From Hydnum rufescens UP504 (taxonomy: Eukaryota; Basidiomycota; Agaricomycetes; Cantharellales; Hydnaceae), in contig MU129079.1 of assembly GCA_014904985.1 (NCBI GenBank), positions 1 through 64,000 of the forward strand: 64,000 nt of DNA, given 5' to 3'. Position 1 is the stretch's first letter, and each line of letters begins with the position of its first letter. A program made the translations under genes and the position numbers. A model generated the notes under the pieces. It was not told where the DNA came from and did not search any database. It saw nothing but the letters and a program-made list of their open reading frames with translations. Of the stretch, positions 11,165 to 23,445 are shown piece by piece.

Positions 11165-14100
11165 ATGGCCGTTACTCAGAGCGCCAACAAGAAGGGGCTC
11201 CGAATTGGACGCGTCCTCAAGCTTGCTGCAGCACCCATCATCTACCCTGCTCGTGTTGTCGCACCCCGGCATTTTACGCTACCCACCGCACCGGCGCAAG
11301 GCGAAGAGCCAGTTGTGATCCTTCGAGTACAGGTCTTGGGCTGTTCAAATCTCATCCCCAGAGACAAGAGCGGCCACAGCGATCCGTAAGTACCCTCCCA
11401 TTGAGTTATCATGGCCAATTCCATCGAGATTTGGCTCCTATTGGGTTATCCATTGTTCTCCGGTGGCTGATCGTCGGACCGCCCAGATTTGTTGTCCTCT
11501 CTCTTGCCAAGCGCCGATTCCAGACACCCGTAATCAGACGCTCCTTAAATCCGATTTATAATCCAAAGGACTCCACCTTTGACTTTCCTATCTATCTATC
11601 GCTGGCAGAGATTACAGGGAGCCTCCAGATAATAATGTTGGTGACATCTACACCATCCACTCGCTGACATTAACCTTCTGATCTTTTGACTGTATGTCCA
11701 GCTGGGACAAGGATGTACTCAGGAAAGATTATATCGGCGAAATAGCGCTGCCCGTTGAAGATTGGTTCAAAGATGGTGTAGTGGGATTTGATGACGAGAA
11801 GAATGCGGTACCTAGTCTACTTTCAAATCTCATTTGACCTTTCGATGACGCGATTCTCGCGGTAGCCAATCACGCTGAACTTGTTATCCACTCGCACCAA
11901 GGTTCTCGCATCTGGGACCGTCACTCTGAAAGTAGGCCTGGTGAAAGCCCCTGGATCCAGCAGCCAACCTCTCGAGGACATATATGCTAGCATATTACAA
12001 CGCTCTCAAGCCTCAGGTCTCTCTCTCTTGTCCACTCCTCCTGTAGGTTTTCAATCGTCGACATTAGCCCGCCGATTAGCTCTCTCATCCCTTCCGTTAT
12101 CTTAATAGACGCAGGGGATTGGCACAGTGCGCTCTCGGAGAGCCGTGCCCGAAGATGTTGATGTCACTGAACTCGAGGACGATGGGATGAGCACCTCTGA
12201 TGAATCGGGCGATGAATCTGACACCGAGGGAGACATCTCATTCACTCCAACTCCTCCCGAGCCGGTTTCTGAGCCACCACTTCCGTCAGAGCCTGTTATT
12301 GTATCTCCACGACCCACCAAGCCACCGCAGTCTCCGAGTTTCCTTCCCCGTGTGTTCACGCCCCGTCTTCCCCGCTTTGCCCCGCAGAATATCAGTGCAT
12401 CAACGAGCACGGACCCAGCGGTTCTTGCACCACCCATCGATAATCTCTCAGTCAAGCCACCCACACCGTCCCAATCACCGTCGGCGACGTCTAGGAGCGC
12501 GATCCCTGGACGGCGCGTCAGGCGCCCTAGATTCAGAAGGAACAGGAAGGACACAGACTATAGTTTTTCGACTGGCAACGATATCCTTGGCATAGTCATG
12601 CTTGAAATCGGAGGTGCCGAGGACCTACCCAAGTTGAAGAATAGTGCGTTGTACCGGAAGTCCCCATTATCGACATATCATCGATTCAATTCATTATTTT
12701 GCAGTGACTCGCACTGGCTGGGATATGGACCCATTTGTCGTCGTGTCGTTCGGCAAGAAAGTCTTCCGCACTCGTGTCATCCGGCATTCCCTCAATCCAC
12801 TCTGGGAAGAAAAGCTTCTTTTCCACGTCCGGAGTTATGAGGTATCCTACGCCGCCGATTTCGTGATACTCGACTGGGATAAACTCTCTAGCAATGACTA
12901 CGTTGGCCATGTCTCGCTTCCTCTTGCAGAGCTGATGGCCAATGCCCCCCATCCTGACCCAAAGACTGGTCTTTACCCCGAAGGCCTCGAGAAATCCGAT
13001 CACATGAAAGAATTCACTTTCCCAATAATTACGAATAAAGATCTATCGGGAGAAACCAAGTTTTCTCCTCGACTCACTTTCCGGTACGTTCTCGTATCCT
13101 TCATGAAGATTTCTCTGATGATGCGCCTTTGTCTTAGCGCGCAGTATCAGCCATATGACGCTTTGCGACAGCGTTTCTGGCGCCAATATTTAAAGCAATA
13201 CGATCCGGACGAGACCGGGACTATTTCCTATTTGGAACTTCGGTCCATGCTGGACACCCTTGGATCTACCCTTACTCGTGCGACAGTCCATGACTTTTTC
13301 ATCCGTCATGGAAAGAATCCGGAAACGGACGATCTAACCATGGACGAAGCGATCCAGTCTCTCGAGGAGGAGGTTGTGCGCCCCCCGAGCGAGAAGAAAT
13401 TCGTGGCAGCAGAAGATGCACCTGTTACGAATACGGGTGCCCTCACTCCTAATATCAACTTTACCGATTTTCCAACGATGGATGGCAGACTAGGTGAAAT
13501 GCACTACAGCGGGCTCGAAGCTCTTCATGATCACCAAGTAGCCCCTGCATCACACCGTCGAACTTTGCCTGAGCTTCCACAGGAGTCTAATCAGCTCCCT
13601 TGGCCGGGTCAACACCCTTCTTTGAACTCTCCCGGTTTTTTGGATACAAGCAGTTTCTTCGCTCCTAGATCCAATCCCTCTTCGCTTGTTCCTTCGGCGT
13701 CGAACTCGAACTCTACAGGGTCATCAGATAACGAGGGTTTGTCTCCATCCCCAATTCCTCGATTGTCAGAACCAGTCGTGGAGCGCGTTATTAATATCAA
13801 GATCTGTCCCCTTTGTCATCGACCACGAATGAACTCCAAGGCTGAGCTGGATATCGTCACTCACCTTGGCGTGTGCGCGAGCTCGGACTGGAATCGGGTC
13901 GATCGTATTGTCGTCGATCACTATGTAACCGCTAGTCAGGCCCAGCGGAAATGGTACACTAAGGTCATCAGCAAAGTTTCCAGTGGGGCATATCAAGTTG
14001 GCGCGGTAGGTTTGCTTTGCAGGCACTTTTCCCGCCATGTGAGGATGCTAATCCGCTCTTGTTCACAGAATTCTGCGAACATTATTGTCCAGAACCGCTT

Positions 14101-15472
14101 AACAGGACAGCTCGAGGAGGAGAAGATGCAAGTCTATGTTCGTCTCGGGATTCGCCTTTTGTACAAGGTTAGTGCTTGGACCATACGCACATTCTTTTCC
14201 TCGTCTCAATGTGATCACAGGGTGCATCCAGTCGAATGGAAGGGGCACGAGGTCAGACGGTGTCATAGCCGTCAAAGGGATTCGACTCATACTTTGCGTT
14301 TTGTGGTAGCGCGTCGTCTGCTCCGGTCTTTATCAATCAAACAAGGAGTTAAATATGATTCTCCAGAATCAGTTCGAGATATCCCCACCTTCATCGCATT
14401 CCACAATCTCAACGTCGAAGAAATCCGAGAACCGCTGTCCTCATTCAGTAAGTTCAATTCTACCCTCCGATGTCGTCGATTCTGATATAATCACTCCAGA
14501 AACATTCAACCAATTCTTCTACAGGTGAGTGCTAAAAGGGCTAAAGGACCTGGATAACACACTCGTTCTAAATGTTGATACTTCCCAGGAAACTTAAGCA
14601 AGGCGCTCGTCCAATTTCGTCACCTGATGACCCCTCTATCTTAGTTAGTGGTGCTGACTGCCGCATGATGGCATTTGAGACCGTCAGCGAGGCAACCAAG
14701 TTATGGATAAAGGGCCGCGAGTTCACTGTTGCTCGGTTGCTCGGCCCTAGCTACACGGAAGATGCTCCAAAATACAACGGTGGTGCCTTGGGCATCTTCC
14801 GGCTGGCCCCACAGGTGAGCTTACGGGGATTCGACCTTCTGTTTTAGATTGTGGCTCATATTTTTTCCTAGGATTACCATCGCTTCCATTCCCCCGTGGA
14901 TGGTACTATTGGTCCCATGACGTATATATCTGGAGAATACTACACAGTGAATGTGCGTTTTCATGCCTTTGTGCATCTGGCCTTGCCTTTTAAGCCATCT
15001 CCTCCTTTCCCATAGCCGCAAGCTGTGCGTACTACGTGAGTTGGTGAAATTCAAAAACACATTCTCAACATCTGACTGATTCAATGTACTAGCTTGGATA
15101 TCTATGGCGAAAACGCAAGGAAGATAGTACCTATCGATAGTCCTCATTTTGGTCGTGTCTATGCCGTCTGCGTTGGAGCGATGATGGTAGGAAGTATCAT
15201 TACTACCGTCAATGAGGGTGATCGCGTTGCCCGCGGGGATGAATTTGGTTACTTCGCCTTTGGTTCGTGGATCCGTTGCCTATTTTTGTTTTTCGTTCTG
15301 CTAATCTTTCTTGGGTTTTATTGCGTTGGTAGGTGGTTCCACAATCGTGCTTCTCTTTGAGAAGGGCGTTGTCGAATGGGACGAAGATCTCCTCCTTAAT
15401 GGTCGCGCATGCCTCGAGACTCTTGTTCGTGTCGGCATGACACTTGGTCGAAGTGTTCGACCTCAAGCCTGA
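11165..15472 (+). CDS. PSD2: Phosphatidylserine decarboxylase with two C2 domains (Psd2 type)
   Basis: Makes phosphatidylethanolamine from phosphatidylserine in the endomembrane system. Sixteen exons: 11165-11385, 11487-11636, 11702-11807, 11866-12042, 12115-12643, 12705-13083, 13138-14005, 14069-14167, 14221-14251, 14310-14447, 14500-14524, 14589-14814, 14872-14952, 15016-15035, 15093-15262, 15333-15472. All phases agree and the sum is 3360 nt (1119 residues), close to yeast Psd2 (1138). Order: a first C2 domain ([11 protein letters not shown], then [13 protein letters not shown]), an acidic and Pro/Ser-rich linker, a second C2 domain ([21 protein letters not shown]), an EF-hand-like segment ([13 protein letters not shown]), a CPLCHRP cysteine motif, and the catalytic domain with FNQFFYRKLK, FHSPVDG and the self-cleavage motif FGGST. 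The start has a strong context (GCCATGG). The intron at 15263-15332 splits the GGST codons. Convergent with RAS. Confidence 0.97.
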
Positions 15473-16196
15473 GTGAGATCAAGGATACCTGCTGGCTAAT
15501 TCTCGTTCTGTCCTGTCCATCTTTGTCTGGCCTCCGCACTGGAGCTTCTCAACTCCGGTTGCGTTCTTTCGCCCCAATTTTCTACACAGCACGATGCATA
15601 GTATACTAGGTGGTCGATAATCGTTGGCCCGAATTTAGCTCGAAGCCACACCATTAGTAATCAAGTTTTTTCAATTTTACATAATTTGATTGATGTGTTT
15701 TTTGTTTTGTGGCGGTGTCCGGTGTCCGTCACGTTAATCAGATGCCAAGCAGTGCCGCGTACCACGTTCGATTGCGTAGGGATTGCTCTATCGGTGTTCT
15801 CTAAATACTCCAATGGGCAGCCAAAAGGACCCCGGAACGAAGGTCACGAGAAGGAAATTTTAGGGGCTCAACAAAAATTAAATATTCCTTATCGAGTAGA
15901 CTCGTCCTGATAATTCACTTCTACGCGATGCGGGAAGGGGGCGTGGTTATCCATCGCCCACGTGTTTGCACAAAGGGTATAATATACACGATTCGAGAAA
16001 GAAAGGGCCGAACCAGGATGGGGATGAAGGGAGGGTCTGAGATAAAAGGGACTGAATGAATGAGTCTCGTGGATGAGTGTGGAAAAAATCTGTCACATCG
16101 AAGGGAAAAAGGAGTGATGGCGTGGCATTTCTTCTTGAATCTTCGTACAGCAAGCGAGATGCCGAGCCAGAAGCGATAAGCAGGGTCGTTGGTCCT
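15473..16196. other. Convergent intergenic spacer (PSD2 / RAS 3' ends)
   Basis: No gene seen. It should contain the two 3' UTRs and terminators. Short open stretches on both strands lack protein features. Confidence 0.5.
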
Positions 16197-17197
16197 CTAG
16201 GCGACAACGCATCCACCGCAGCAGCCTACGTTTTGAGCGCCTTCGTCCTGCTTAAAGGCACCCTGCTGGTTCCCGTTAGATACTGCCGGTCCTCCAGGAC
16301 CCTGCCTCCCGAATTGTTGCTCCTGTACACGCAAGAAAAATGTGAGATTGTGCAATCATAGAGGGCTTCTTCAGAAAGCATTGTTCAAACCTTGTTGTAC
16401 CGCCTGATTTCCCGGACAAGACCACAGAAAGCTTCATCGACATTGATACGCTGCTTGGCAGAGGTCTCGATGAATTTGCAATTGAAATGCTTAGCCAAGT
16501 CCCGGCCCTCTGCACATGATTCAGCATCACTCATCGCGTGACAGAGGCTGGATAAAAAATGTTCCATACCGTTCATCCCTACTTGCCGTTCATATTCTAA
16601 ATCGCATTTATTGGCAACGACGATTACGGGGAAGTTGTCCTGGTCTTTCACGCGGAGAATTTGCTGATGGAAGGTCGTAATTTCTTCAAAGGAATTTCGG
16701 GATGTGATTGAGTAGACTAAGAGGAAGCCTTCTCCAGTCCTCATATACTGCTCCCGCATGGCACTAAGAAGGCGAATTAAAACGAGGGCGAAGCAGAATA
16801 TTCCGAGGCATGCGCATACCCATATTCTTCTTGCCCTGCAGTATCGAGGACATCAAGAAGCGCGACTTCCTCGTCAATCACGCACTGCTTCCGGTACGAA
16901 TCTTATTGATCGTCACTGTCAGGTGTGCTCGACTGAACTAAGGCCGACAGTGAATTACCCTCGATTGTAGGATCATACTCGTCAACGAAGTGACTCTGTA
17001 TGAACTGGATGGTGAGGGCCGATTTACCGACGCCTTTGTACATGAACGGTCATTGCCCACACAATAACACACCAGCACAGAAAAGCTCACCACCACCACC
17101 AACGACAACTAGCTTGTATTCACGAAGAAACTGGGCCTGCGAATAAAAGATTAGAATGCGTTCGGACCACAAAACAAATTATCGTCACCCTTGACAT
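16197..17197 (-). CDS. RAS1: Ras small GTPase
   Basis: Membrane-anchored GTP switch for growth and cAMP/MAPK signalling. Seven exons on the minus strand: 17197-17189, 17136-17091, 17033-16959, 16901-16820, 16763-16570, 16509-16391, 16322-16197. They sum to 651 nt, 216 residues, with all phases consistent. All G boxes are present: P-loop GGGGVGKS (split by an intron inside the fourth Gly codon), YDPTIEDSY effector loop, [12 protein letters not shown] and ETSAK. The tail ends [10 protein letters not shown]213 with VVA forms a CAAX box for farnesylation, and the two upstream cysteines are likely palmitoylated. The first coding exon is only nine nucleotides (Met-Ser-Arg). Its start codon lies 67 bp from that of divergent SDE2. 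The gene looks intact; the symbol is by family and the species-specific name may differ. Confidence 0.97.
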
Positions 17198-17264
17198 TTC
17201 TGATGATACACTAGAGAAGTTTGAGCTCCGCTGCGGAAAATACCGACTCGTTGTTTCCGCCACC
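17198..17264. promoter_or_regulatory. Shared RAS/SDE2 divergent promoter and 5' leaders
   Basis: Only 67 bp separate the RAS start codon (minus, 17197) and the SDE2 start codon (plus, 17265). Either transcription of both starts in this gap or the transcripts overlap at their 5' ends. No TATA or CCAAT element is visible. Confidence 0.6.
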
Positions 17265-18155
17265 ATGCCTTCTGTCCTTGTCTCGACATTTCCTCCTTTC
17301 TCTTCTCTTGCTCTCGATGTACCAGATGCAACACCCCTGAGAGAACTCCCTGGCCTTCTTGCTTCTCGTTTCCCTCATGTTACCTCTTCACCTCCCGTCA
17401 CTCGCCCTTTCTCTGCCCAGTGGTCCACTTCAACTCGACGACCGTCCTATCTCATCTCTCCGCGGATGGCAATCCTGGCACTACATCGCTTGTAACCCTG
17501 CGTCTCAGTCCCACCCTTCTCGGGGGTAAGGGTGGTTCGGCTCTCAGCTTCGCGCTGCTGGTGGACGCATGAGCAGTCAGAAGACGAGTAATAATGATAG
17601 CTGCCGGGATCTTAATGGTCGTCGAATCAGCACCATCAAGGAAGCTTCTCGGTAAGTGCACTCTGAGTCTCCATCTATTATGCTGTCCATCCTGAGATCT
17701 GCATGTTGACCAAACTATCGCACGACAGGATGGCAGAATACATCGAGAACGAGCCACTTAGGAAAAAGGCAGCTGCGGAAGCACAACGCTCTAAACTCGA
17801 AGCGCTAGAGAAGCAACTTGGGATAGAACCAGACTCCGCGTCCTCGTCAAGCGGTCAACCAGGACAAGTTGCGGGAAAGAAACATCGTTTCGATGATACC
17901 GAATATCTGGAGCAAAGTCGGGATCTCGTTGAAGGCGTCAAAAGTGCGGTGGCTGCAGGTGCGTGGCATACGTCATGGCATGTCAGTTGACTGCACTCTA
18001 ATCCTTTCTTCACAAATTAAGGCCTGTTGAAGAAGCGGAAGAAGGCTAAGACGACCCCAGAATCCCCAAGCGGTGCGGGGAGCAAGAGTGGGGCCGATGC
18101 AGCGACTTCATTGGCGCCCAAGCCAGTTGCTACTGAAGTCGTCACTACGAGTTAG
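17265..18155 (+). CDS. SDE2: Sde2-like splicing factor with N-terminal ubiquitin fold, frame-broken
   Basis: Sde2 proteins are made as a ubiquitin-like precursor cut after the first GG of GGKGG; the Lys-starting C-terminal part then joins spliceosomes. Exons: 17265-17651, 17729-17958, 18022-18155. Visible parts: [12 protein letters not shown] start, [10 protein letters not shown] and [15 protein letters not shown] of the ubiquitin fold, then [29 protein letters not shown] and [17 protein letters not shown], and a basic tail LLKKRKKAK. The first exon reads only if the frame changes three times: about 17377-17420, 17450-17462, and -1 at about 17531-17537 inside the GGKGG cleavage motif. Exons 2 and 3 are clean. 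Either the assembly carries small indels here or this copy is dead; because the gene is conserved I favour sequence error. Confidence 0.85.
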
Positions 18156-18354
18156 GCACATTCCCAAGTGGATGAATATGTAGCTTATTTTATTCTTCAT
18201 TGTCGAACCTCTGAGGAATTGAGTACACTTCGCAACAATCGTCTATGGAGTGTGAAGGAGATAAATATGTGCCCTCCAGACTGAGCGTTCGCCTACTTCA
18301 AGCAATCTAGCATTTAATCTCACAGGCGAGGTATCAAATTAAGTGGACTTACAA
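18156..18354. other. Convergent spacer (SDE2 / small protein gene)
   Basis: 199 bp, shared 3' ends, nothing else seen. Confidence 0.5.
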
Positions 18355-18732
18355 TTACTCCTGGGATGCCTCACCCTCCTTTGTTGGCAACGGTGCGCCT
18401 GTCCAACTCGTGGTGCCAACAAAGCCATTGCCCTTATCCCACTTTGGCCTCCCGAGCATCTTTATGCCTCTGTCAATCATGATGTTCTGCCGTTCCTCCC
18501 AATGATAGACAAAGTAACCCAGTACACCGAATGCTGCCCCAGTCGCAGCGTGCGTGAGGGGTCCTGCAAAACGGATAGTTTGCGCACGCGTAGCGTGAAT
18601 CGGGATATTTGATGAATCGATCGAGTCGCACTGTGCTCACGTTCAAATACGGGTCGCTTTTGGATCCCGAGGGCCCATGCTCGTACTGCTCCCGAACGCA
18701 GTGAAGCCTGCGATCTTTGTGACCAGTGTCAT
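18355..18732 (-). CDS. Small single-pass, probably mitochondrial protein (about 99 residues)
   Basis: Two minus-strand exons, 18732-18641 and 18563-18355, with one intron. It begins MTLVTKIAGFTAFG, an amphipathic presequence-like start. It continues with a basic GIQKRPVFER stretch, a short hydrophobic segment ATGAAFGVLGYFVYHW, then EERQNIMIDR and a polar tail ending EASQE. The exons total 301 nt, one too many. Removing one base near 18683-18690 (between the codons for STS and WALGIQKRP) joins everything into 99 residues, so a 1-bp insertion is likely. Composition and layout resemble small inner-membrane subunits of respiratory complexes, but I do not recognise the family and give no name. Confidence 0.65.
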
Positions 18733-19729
18733 TGATATTTGGGATGGTTTGATGGGTAATGCGCGGATGGACCCGGATGTGGACTGTGCGTTGGATCAAG
18801 AAGAGGATACTACAATCCTGAATCATAAGCATGAATGTGCGCCTGTTCATCTTGGACGGAATATTGTGGACTACTGTATACTGTATACCGTAAAAGGTTG
18901 GATGTAAACCGCTTCCTTGAGCGCTGTGGCGAGCATCATAATGGACTTAAGCGTAGGCCAGCTAGCTGTCTATGACCCTACATCCCCTCAATGTACTTGC
19001 TGGCAGAAAACACTGTGGCCTGGCATCTCAGGTCTGTCATGCATGCGTGTCGGTTGATTATCGACACTTGTGGAGGCGGAAGGTCTTCCGTCTGAGGACA
19101 GGTCATCCTAGATACTGTCCTTGATCGATCATCGACGGGTGCTGTCACGCATGATCATTCGCATCCTCAGACTCCTTCCTTGAACATCGTCATCCTACCA
19201 CACCTAAATCACAATGCGGATCAAGGGGTAGTTCGTAAATAGTAATTCGTCTTCGTAGCTGAGCCTGTTTATTATTTTTTGTTATTTATGAAGCAAAAGA
19301 TGTCACAGAATAAGAATCGGACTGCAAAACGTTCAACTACTATTATAGGAGGGCAAAATGAAGGGGAGAACGAGAAAAAAAATCATCAAAGAGCGCATGT
19401 GATGTTTCGTACAATGAAGACTGGGCAATGCGTTTTGTCAATCCAAGATAATTGTCTGGGCTAGTTTAGCAAACCCTGCGGAATGCACATAAGGACTTAC
19501 GGGATCACCACCACTACACAAGTGTTCAGTGATCGTGGCTGTCAAAATCTTACAGCCAATATAAATTCTGAATACTTCATTATACAACAGCTCTCAGGCC
19601 TCTCGTTGACCAGTTAGAGAAGATACAATATGCAGCGGACCAGCGAGTATGCGATAGCTACGAGGAAATATTAATTGAGAAGTGACGGATAGCAAAGGTG
19701 AGGATAGAGGACAGGTGGACGTGAATGCA
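18733..19729. other. Intergenic, no gene seen
   Basis: Upstream of the small protein gene and downstream of the TPR gene. The 19279-19464 (+) open stretch is Lys/Asn-rich with no features. Confidence 0.4.
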
Positions 19730-20788
19730 TCATGAAGTCGAAGCATCATCGGCTTTCACAATATCAGGTTTCTTCCCAAGGAATCCTGAATATCATCGAT
19801 CACACATTAGGATACAGAAACGCGCGACGAAGGGAAGCGGCCTACCTCTGAATTTCTTATAACTCTTAGCATCGGCCTCCTTCTCCCTTTGTCTAACAGA
19901 TGACAGCTCGTTCACGAACGTCGAGTCTTCAAGGCCCCCGTGAGTTCACCGGGAAAGGAGGGTGACCCACCACATACATACCATCAGGATCCTTTGCTAC
20001 CAGTGACTCTAAGATGACGATGGCCTTTTCGGTATAACCCAGCCCGGTGAGCGCTTTGGCCTTGCGGAATTGACCTTTCGTGCTTTCTGGGTTCTTTGCT
20101 ACCACCTTCGATAGCAGAAATGATCAGTCAGAGGGGCCAGAAGTTCGATCTCGGTCCAAAATTGACCTTATCTGCATAGTACAGAGCACGCTTGAAATTA
20201 TCTGTTTTCAAGTGACAAGCTGAAAGAAGCTGATTATCACCCGCGCCCTCATTCAACGTAATCAATTTAACAAACCTGCCATATTGAGGTGGACTGTCTC
20301 GATGATGATGTCTACCTGGGGTCGAGAATCGGTCGACATATGTCTCAATGCTTCAAAACAACAAATGGGCTGCATACCTCAGTAATGGTTTTTTTCTCTT
20401 CGTCACTCGATGACTGCCCCACGATCGTTCTGGATAGAAGGGAATAGACGTACATACGTGCATCACAGTGCACTGGTGGCATTCTTACGGGAGTCCCTTC
20501 TTGTCTAGTCCTTGCAAGTACATGAGCGCCTACACAGATTAGAGAAGTTAAAACGGGAGGACTATAGCGCCACGCTAAGTTCAAACCTCGTGGTACGATC
20601 TTAGAGCTAGGAATTGGTAACATTATCAGGGGGTTAGAAGGAATATGAGCGGGAAGGGGTCCAAATATACCATCTTGCAGGTTTCCAGAACGGAATGCGG
20701 CATCGGCCACTTGCTTCTTCCCCCGTGCCACCTCGATCTTGTCTTCGACAGTGGGGAGTGCATTTGACAGTGGCTCAGAGGCATCCAT
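19730..20788 (-). CDS. Small tetratricopeptide-repeat protein
   Basis: Nine minus-strand exons: 20788-20671, 20606-20587, 20529-20489, 20429-20378, 20315-20276, 20219-20167, 20105-19982, 19926-19846, 19785-19730. They sum to 585 nt, 194 residues, and every phase fits. The exon of 20 nt (LRSYHE) is required to complete the first helix pair. The protein is a string of TPR helices: GKKQVADAAFRSGNLQDAL, then VHLNMAACHLKTDNFKRAL, then KGQFRKAKALTGLGYTEKA. It ends in a charged helix (SVRQREKEADAKSYKKFRG). This matches the TPR half of immunophilin/AIP/TTC9-type proteins but without a prolyl isomerase domain. It probably binds an Hsp90/Hsp70 tail or another partner; the partner is inference. Confidence 0.88.
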
Positions 20789-21920
20789 GATGGTAGGAAG
20801 TAGGTGAATCGCACCCTCAAGTATTAAGTACTTAACTCCACGGCGCTGGGTTCTCGGCAAGTTGCGTGAGCGCGGCCTCAGCCGCCAGGGGTCGACCAAC
20901 ACCAACCAAACCTCCAGAGGGCAATCATGCACTGGAGCTGGGGGTCTCTCGATTCGAGACACTCTTGACATTCATTTTTTTTTGGGATTTTGCCTTGGCC
21001 GCGCTTCCGCTATCGATGTGCAGCATCCTCTATTTGTGTTTGTGGCCACATTTGAGAAAACACAAGTGGTGTACCAAGGGCTGGTGGAATGCTGGACGAG
21101 GACTGAATCCATGCAATTTGGAACGTTCATTTTCCTGAGTGCTAAGTGAATTTTCATATTGGAATCCCCATCGTATCCTGCACAATTTTGTATACCAAAT
21201 CGTGGAGTGCATATGTACTAAGAAACCGCAGGGGTTGGTGAGGGAGCGGTGGCATCGTACTCGGGATCGTGCATAGAATAAGGAGCTGAATTCAGACCAA
21301 AGGAACGTAATCAGTAGCGATTGGTGCGGAGACGGCTAGATGTAATTTATCCTGATCGCTTTTATTGCTGACCGAGCAAAGGGGCTCAGACTAGTCTACA
21401 TTACATGATTTAGGCATATAATATTTTGAAGTCATTACTATACAGATTGAATAGGAACAACAAGAGGCAGGGATGCAGACGGTGCTCGAGGATTTCAGTG
21501 AGACCACCGAAGACCATGTGAGGGTAACAGGACATTTGAATTAATGAAACTTAGGCGACCGCGAATTGTCTGGGACGAGACAGAAATCGGCACAAGATGG
21601 GCCGATTTCTGGACCTCGTACACTGTACGGAGAACCAGGCCCACGAAATGAATAAAATTTCCAATATAAGAAGCCACAAATACGACACCTCAATCAGTGC
21701 CAAGGTCGTCACCAGTGCTTGTATGGGTCTCTCGCATCCGACATACCAATTTTGGGGGTGTCGAATTGCCTTGATCCATGTACAATAGGTTCAGCAGAAC
21801 ACTGAGGCCATGAAGGGGTCTAGCAACTGAGAGTATAAGTACAAGGGCAACTCAAAGGCTCAGAACAACGCACAGAACAATATTCAATGAGCCAGCCATT
21901 TAATATGGACCAGGAGGGTC
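20789..21920. other. Intergenic, no gene seen
   Basis: 5' side of the TPR gene and 3' side of the zinc-finger gene. Overlapping open stretches at 20862-21149 have no domain features. Confidence 0.4.
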
Positions 21921-23445
21921 TCAAGGTGATCCCTCGGATCTGGGTGTGTCATGATATGTGCTGGCCTCCTGTTTCGCTTCCTCTTCCGCTCGTGTTCGGG
22001 CGGCTTCAGAGGTCTCCATTACGATTCTTGCCAGCTCACGCGTCCTGTCTTCATTTAAACCGTACGCAGCGAGTGGGGGTATCCGAGCGGGCCCTAGGTT
22101 CCCACCAGCAACACTGTTTTTGCTCACAAGAGCACGGAGCGCGGCTCCACCCCTTATCCGTTCGTGGCCAGGCCCGAGGGCAAGAGCATCATACAACCGA
22201 GCGTGAAGTCGAAGTACAGCAGCTTGAGCCTCTGCCAGCGCACCCGGATCAATCTCGCCTTCCTCTTCCTCATCCATGCCACCTCCCGGCGGAACCCCAA
22301 TCTGGGTCTGATCTATGACGCGGATTATGACGTCTAAGCATCCCGGAGCAGATCTGGGATCAGATTGGTGCCGTCGTACCGAATCACGTCGTAGAAATCG
22401 TTTTTTGCATCCTCGGCACTGATATTGTAGCTGCCCCTGGGGTGATTCGTGCACTTTGCTATGCTTGGAAAGGTAGAAGTCGTGGGCACATGTGAAAGAA
22501 CAAATGTTGCAGCGGTGAGGACGCGATGACGTATGGCGAGATGAATCATGGAAGTTGAGATCATAAAGGTGCGAAAAAACCTTCGGACATGATTTGCATG
22601 GGTAAACGGTTGTAGATATGTCTATCACAGAATCCGTATCTGGGGCGGAGGACGTTGGATTTATCGGATATCCGTGGAGGATACCCATCACGTGAATGAG
22701 TCCGAAAAGTTCATACAGGACGGGCACAGATCCAGATCCGGCATAAGTGCTCGCAAACAGAGATATTCGATGGAGAGGCGAATGTATGGAGCCGACGATC
22801 CCTTCATTGAGAGACACTCCACGATTCATATCGAGAACGTGAGAGACAGCATCGACAGCGTCTCTGATTCGCACGTCAATATCACTACCCGGAGGGGGTG
22901 GGGGCACACGATGGGGATGATCGGACTCCTCGCGTTTCCTTTTCCCTCTGTATGGTTCTACTTCGTCAAGAGTATTGCCGTCAGCCAGGGAAAGAAGGGC
23001 GCTACTGAGAGCATGGGCATATGATGTATCGATTTTTCCAGAAGACAGTGAATCGACAAGCGAGTTATACACGCTGTAGGTATCCGATACAAATGCATTG
23101 GATAGTGCAGCCAGCACACGAGCGTCGTTTCTGGCATGATTCAGAATAATCTGTATAGTTGAAATAATCGGATCATCTGACTGAGGTACATGCTCTTGGC
23201 TTGCATAGGCTTGACTGATCTGGGCTTGAAGCTCTTCGTGCATCTGGCGCGCAAGCTGCTCAGCCTGGGCGTCGTAGTCGTCATCGTCCAGGTCGTCCTT
23301 GATTTGATCCTCTTCCGCATCATTAGCCTCTTCATATTCGTTCTCTCCGCCTTCGTCCTCTCCTAGGTCGTATTCACCCTGAGGCTCTCTTTTACCATCA
23401 GTTCAGGAAGAAAGGATTATGAAAACGTGATTTTGGCTTCGGCAT
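21921..23445 (-). CDS. C2H2 zinc-finger protein
   Basis: Probable exons 23445-23427 and 23386-21921 (1485 nt, 494 residues). The large exon is certain; the 19-nt first exon (MPKPKS) is chosen because it keeps phase and removes an upstream stop. An acidic N-terminus (about residues 6-45) is followed by a Gln-rich helix. A basic KRKREESDHPHR stretch comes next, then a PPPPPG linker. The mid-protein zinc fingers are CKSC..H....H, CNICSFTC...H....H and CRGCKKRFLRRDSVRRHQ, the last with an irregular C-terminal ligand. A long charged C-terminal helix follows. It is likely a DNA-binding regulator; target unknown. Start codons of this gene and RPT2 are only 40 bp apart. Confidence 0.82.
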
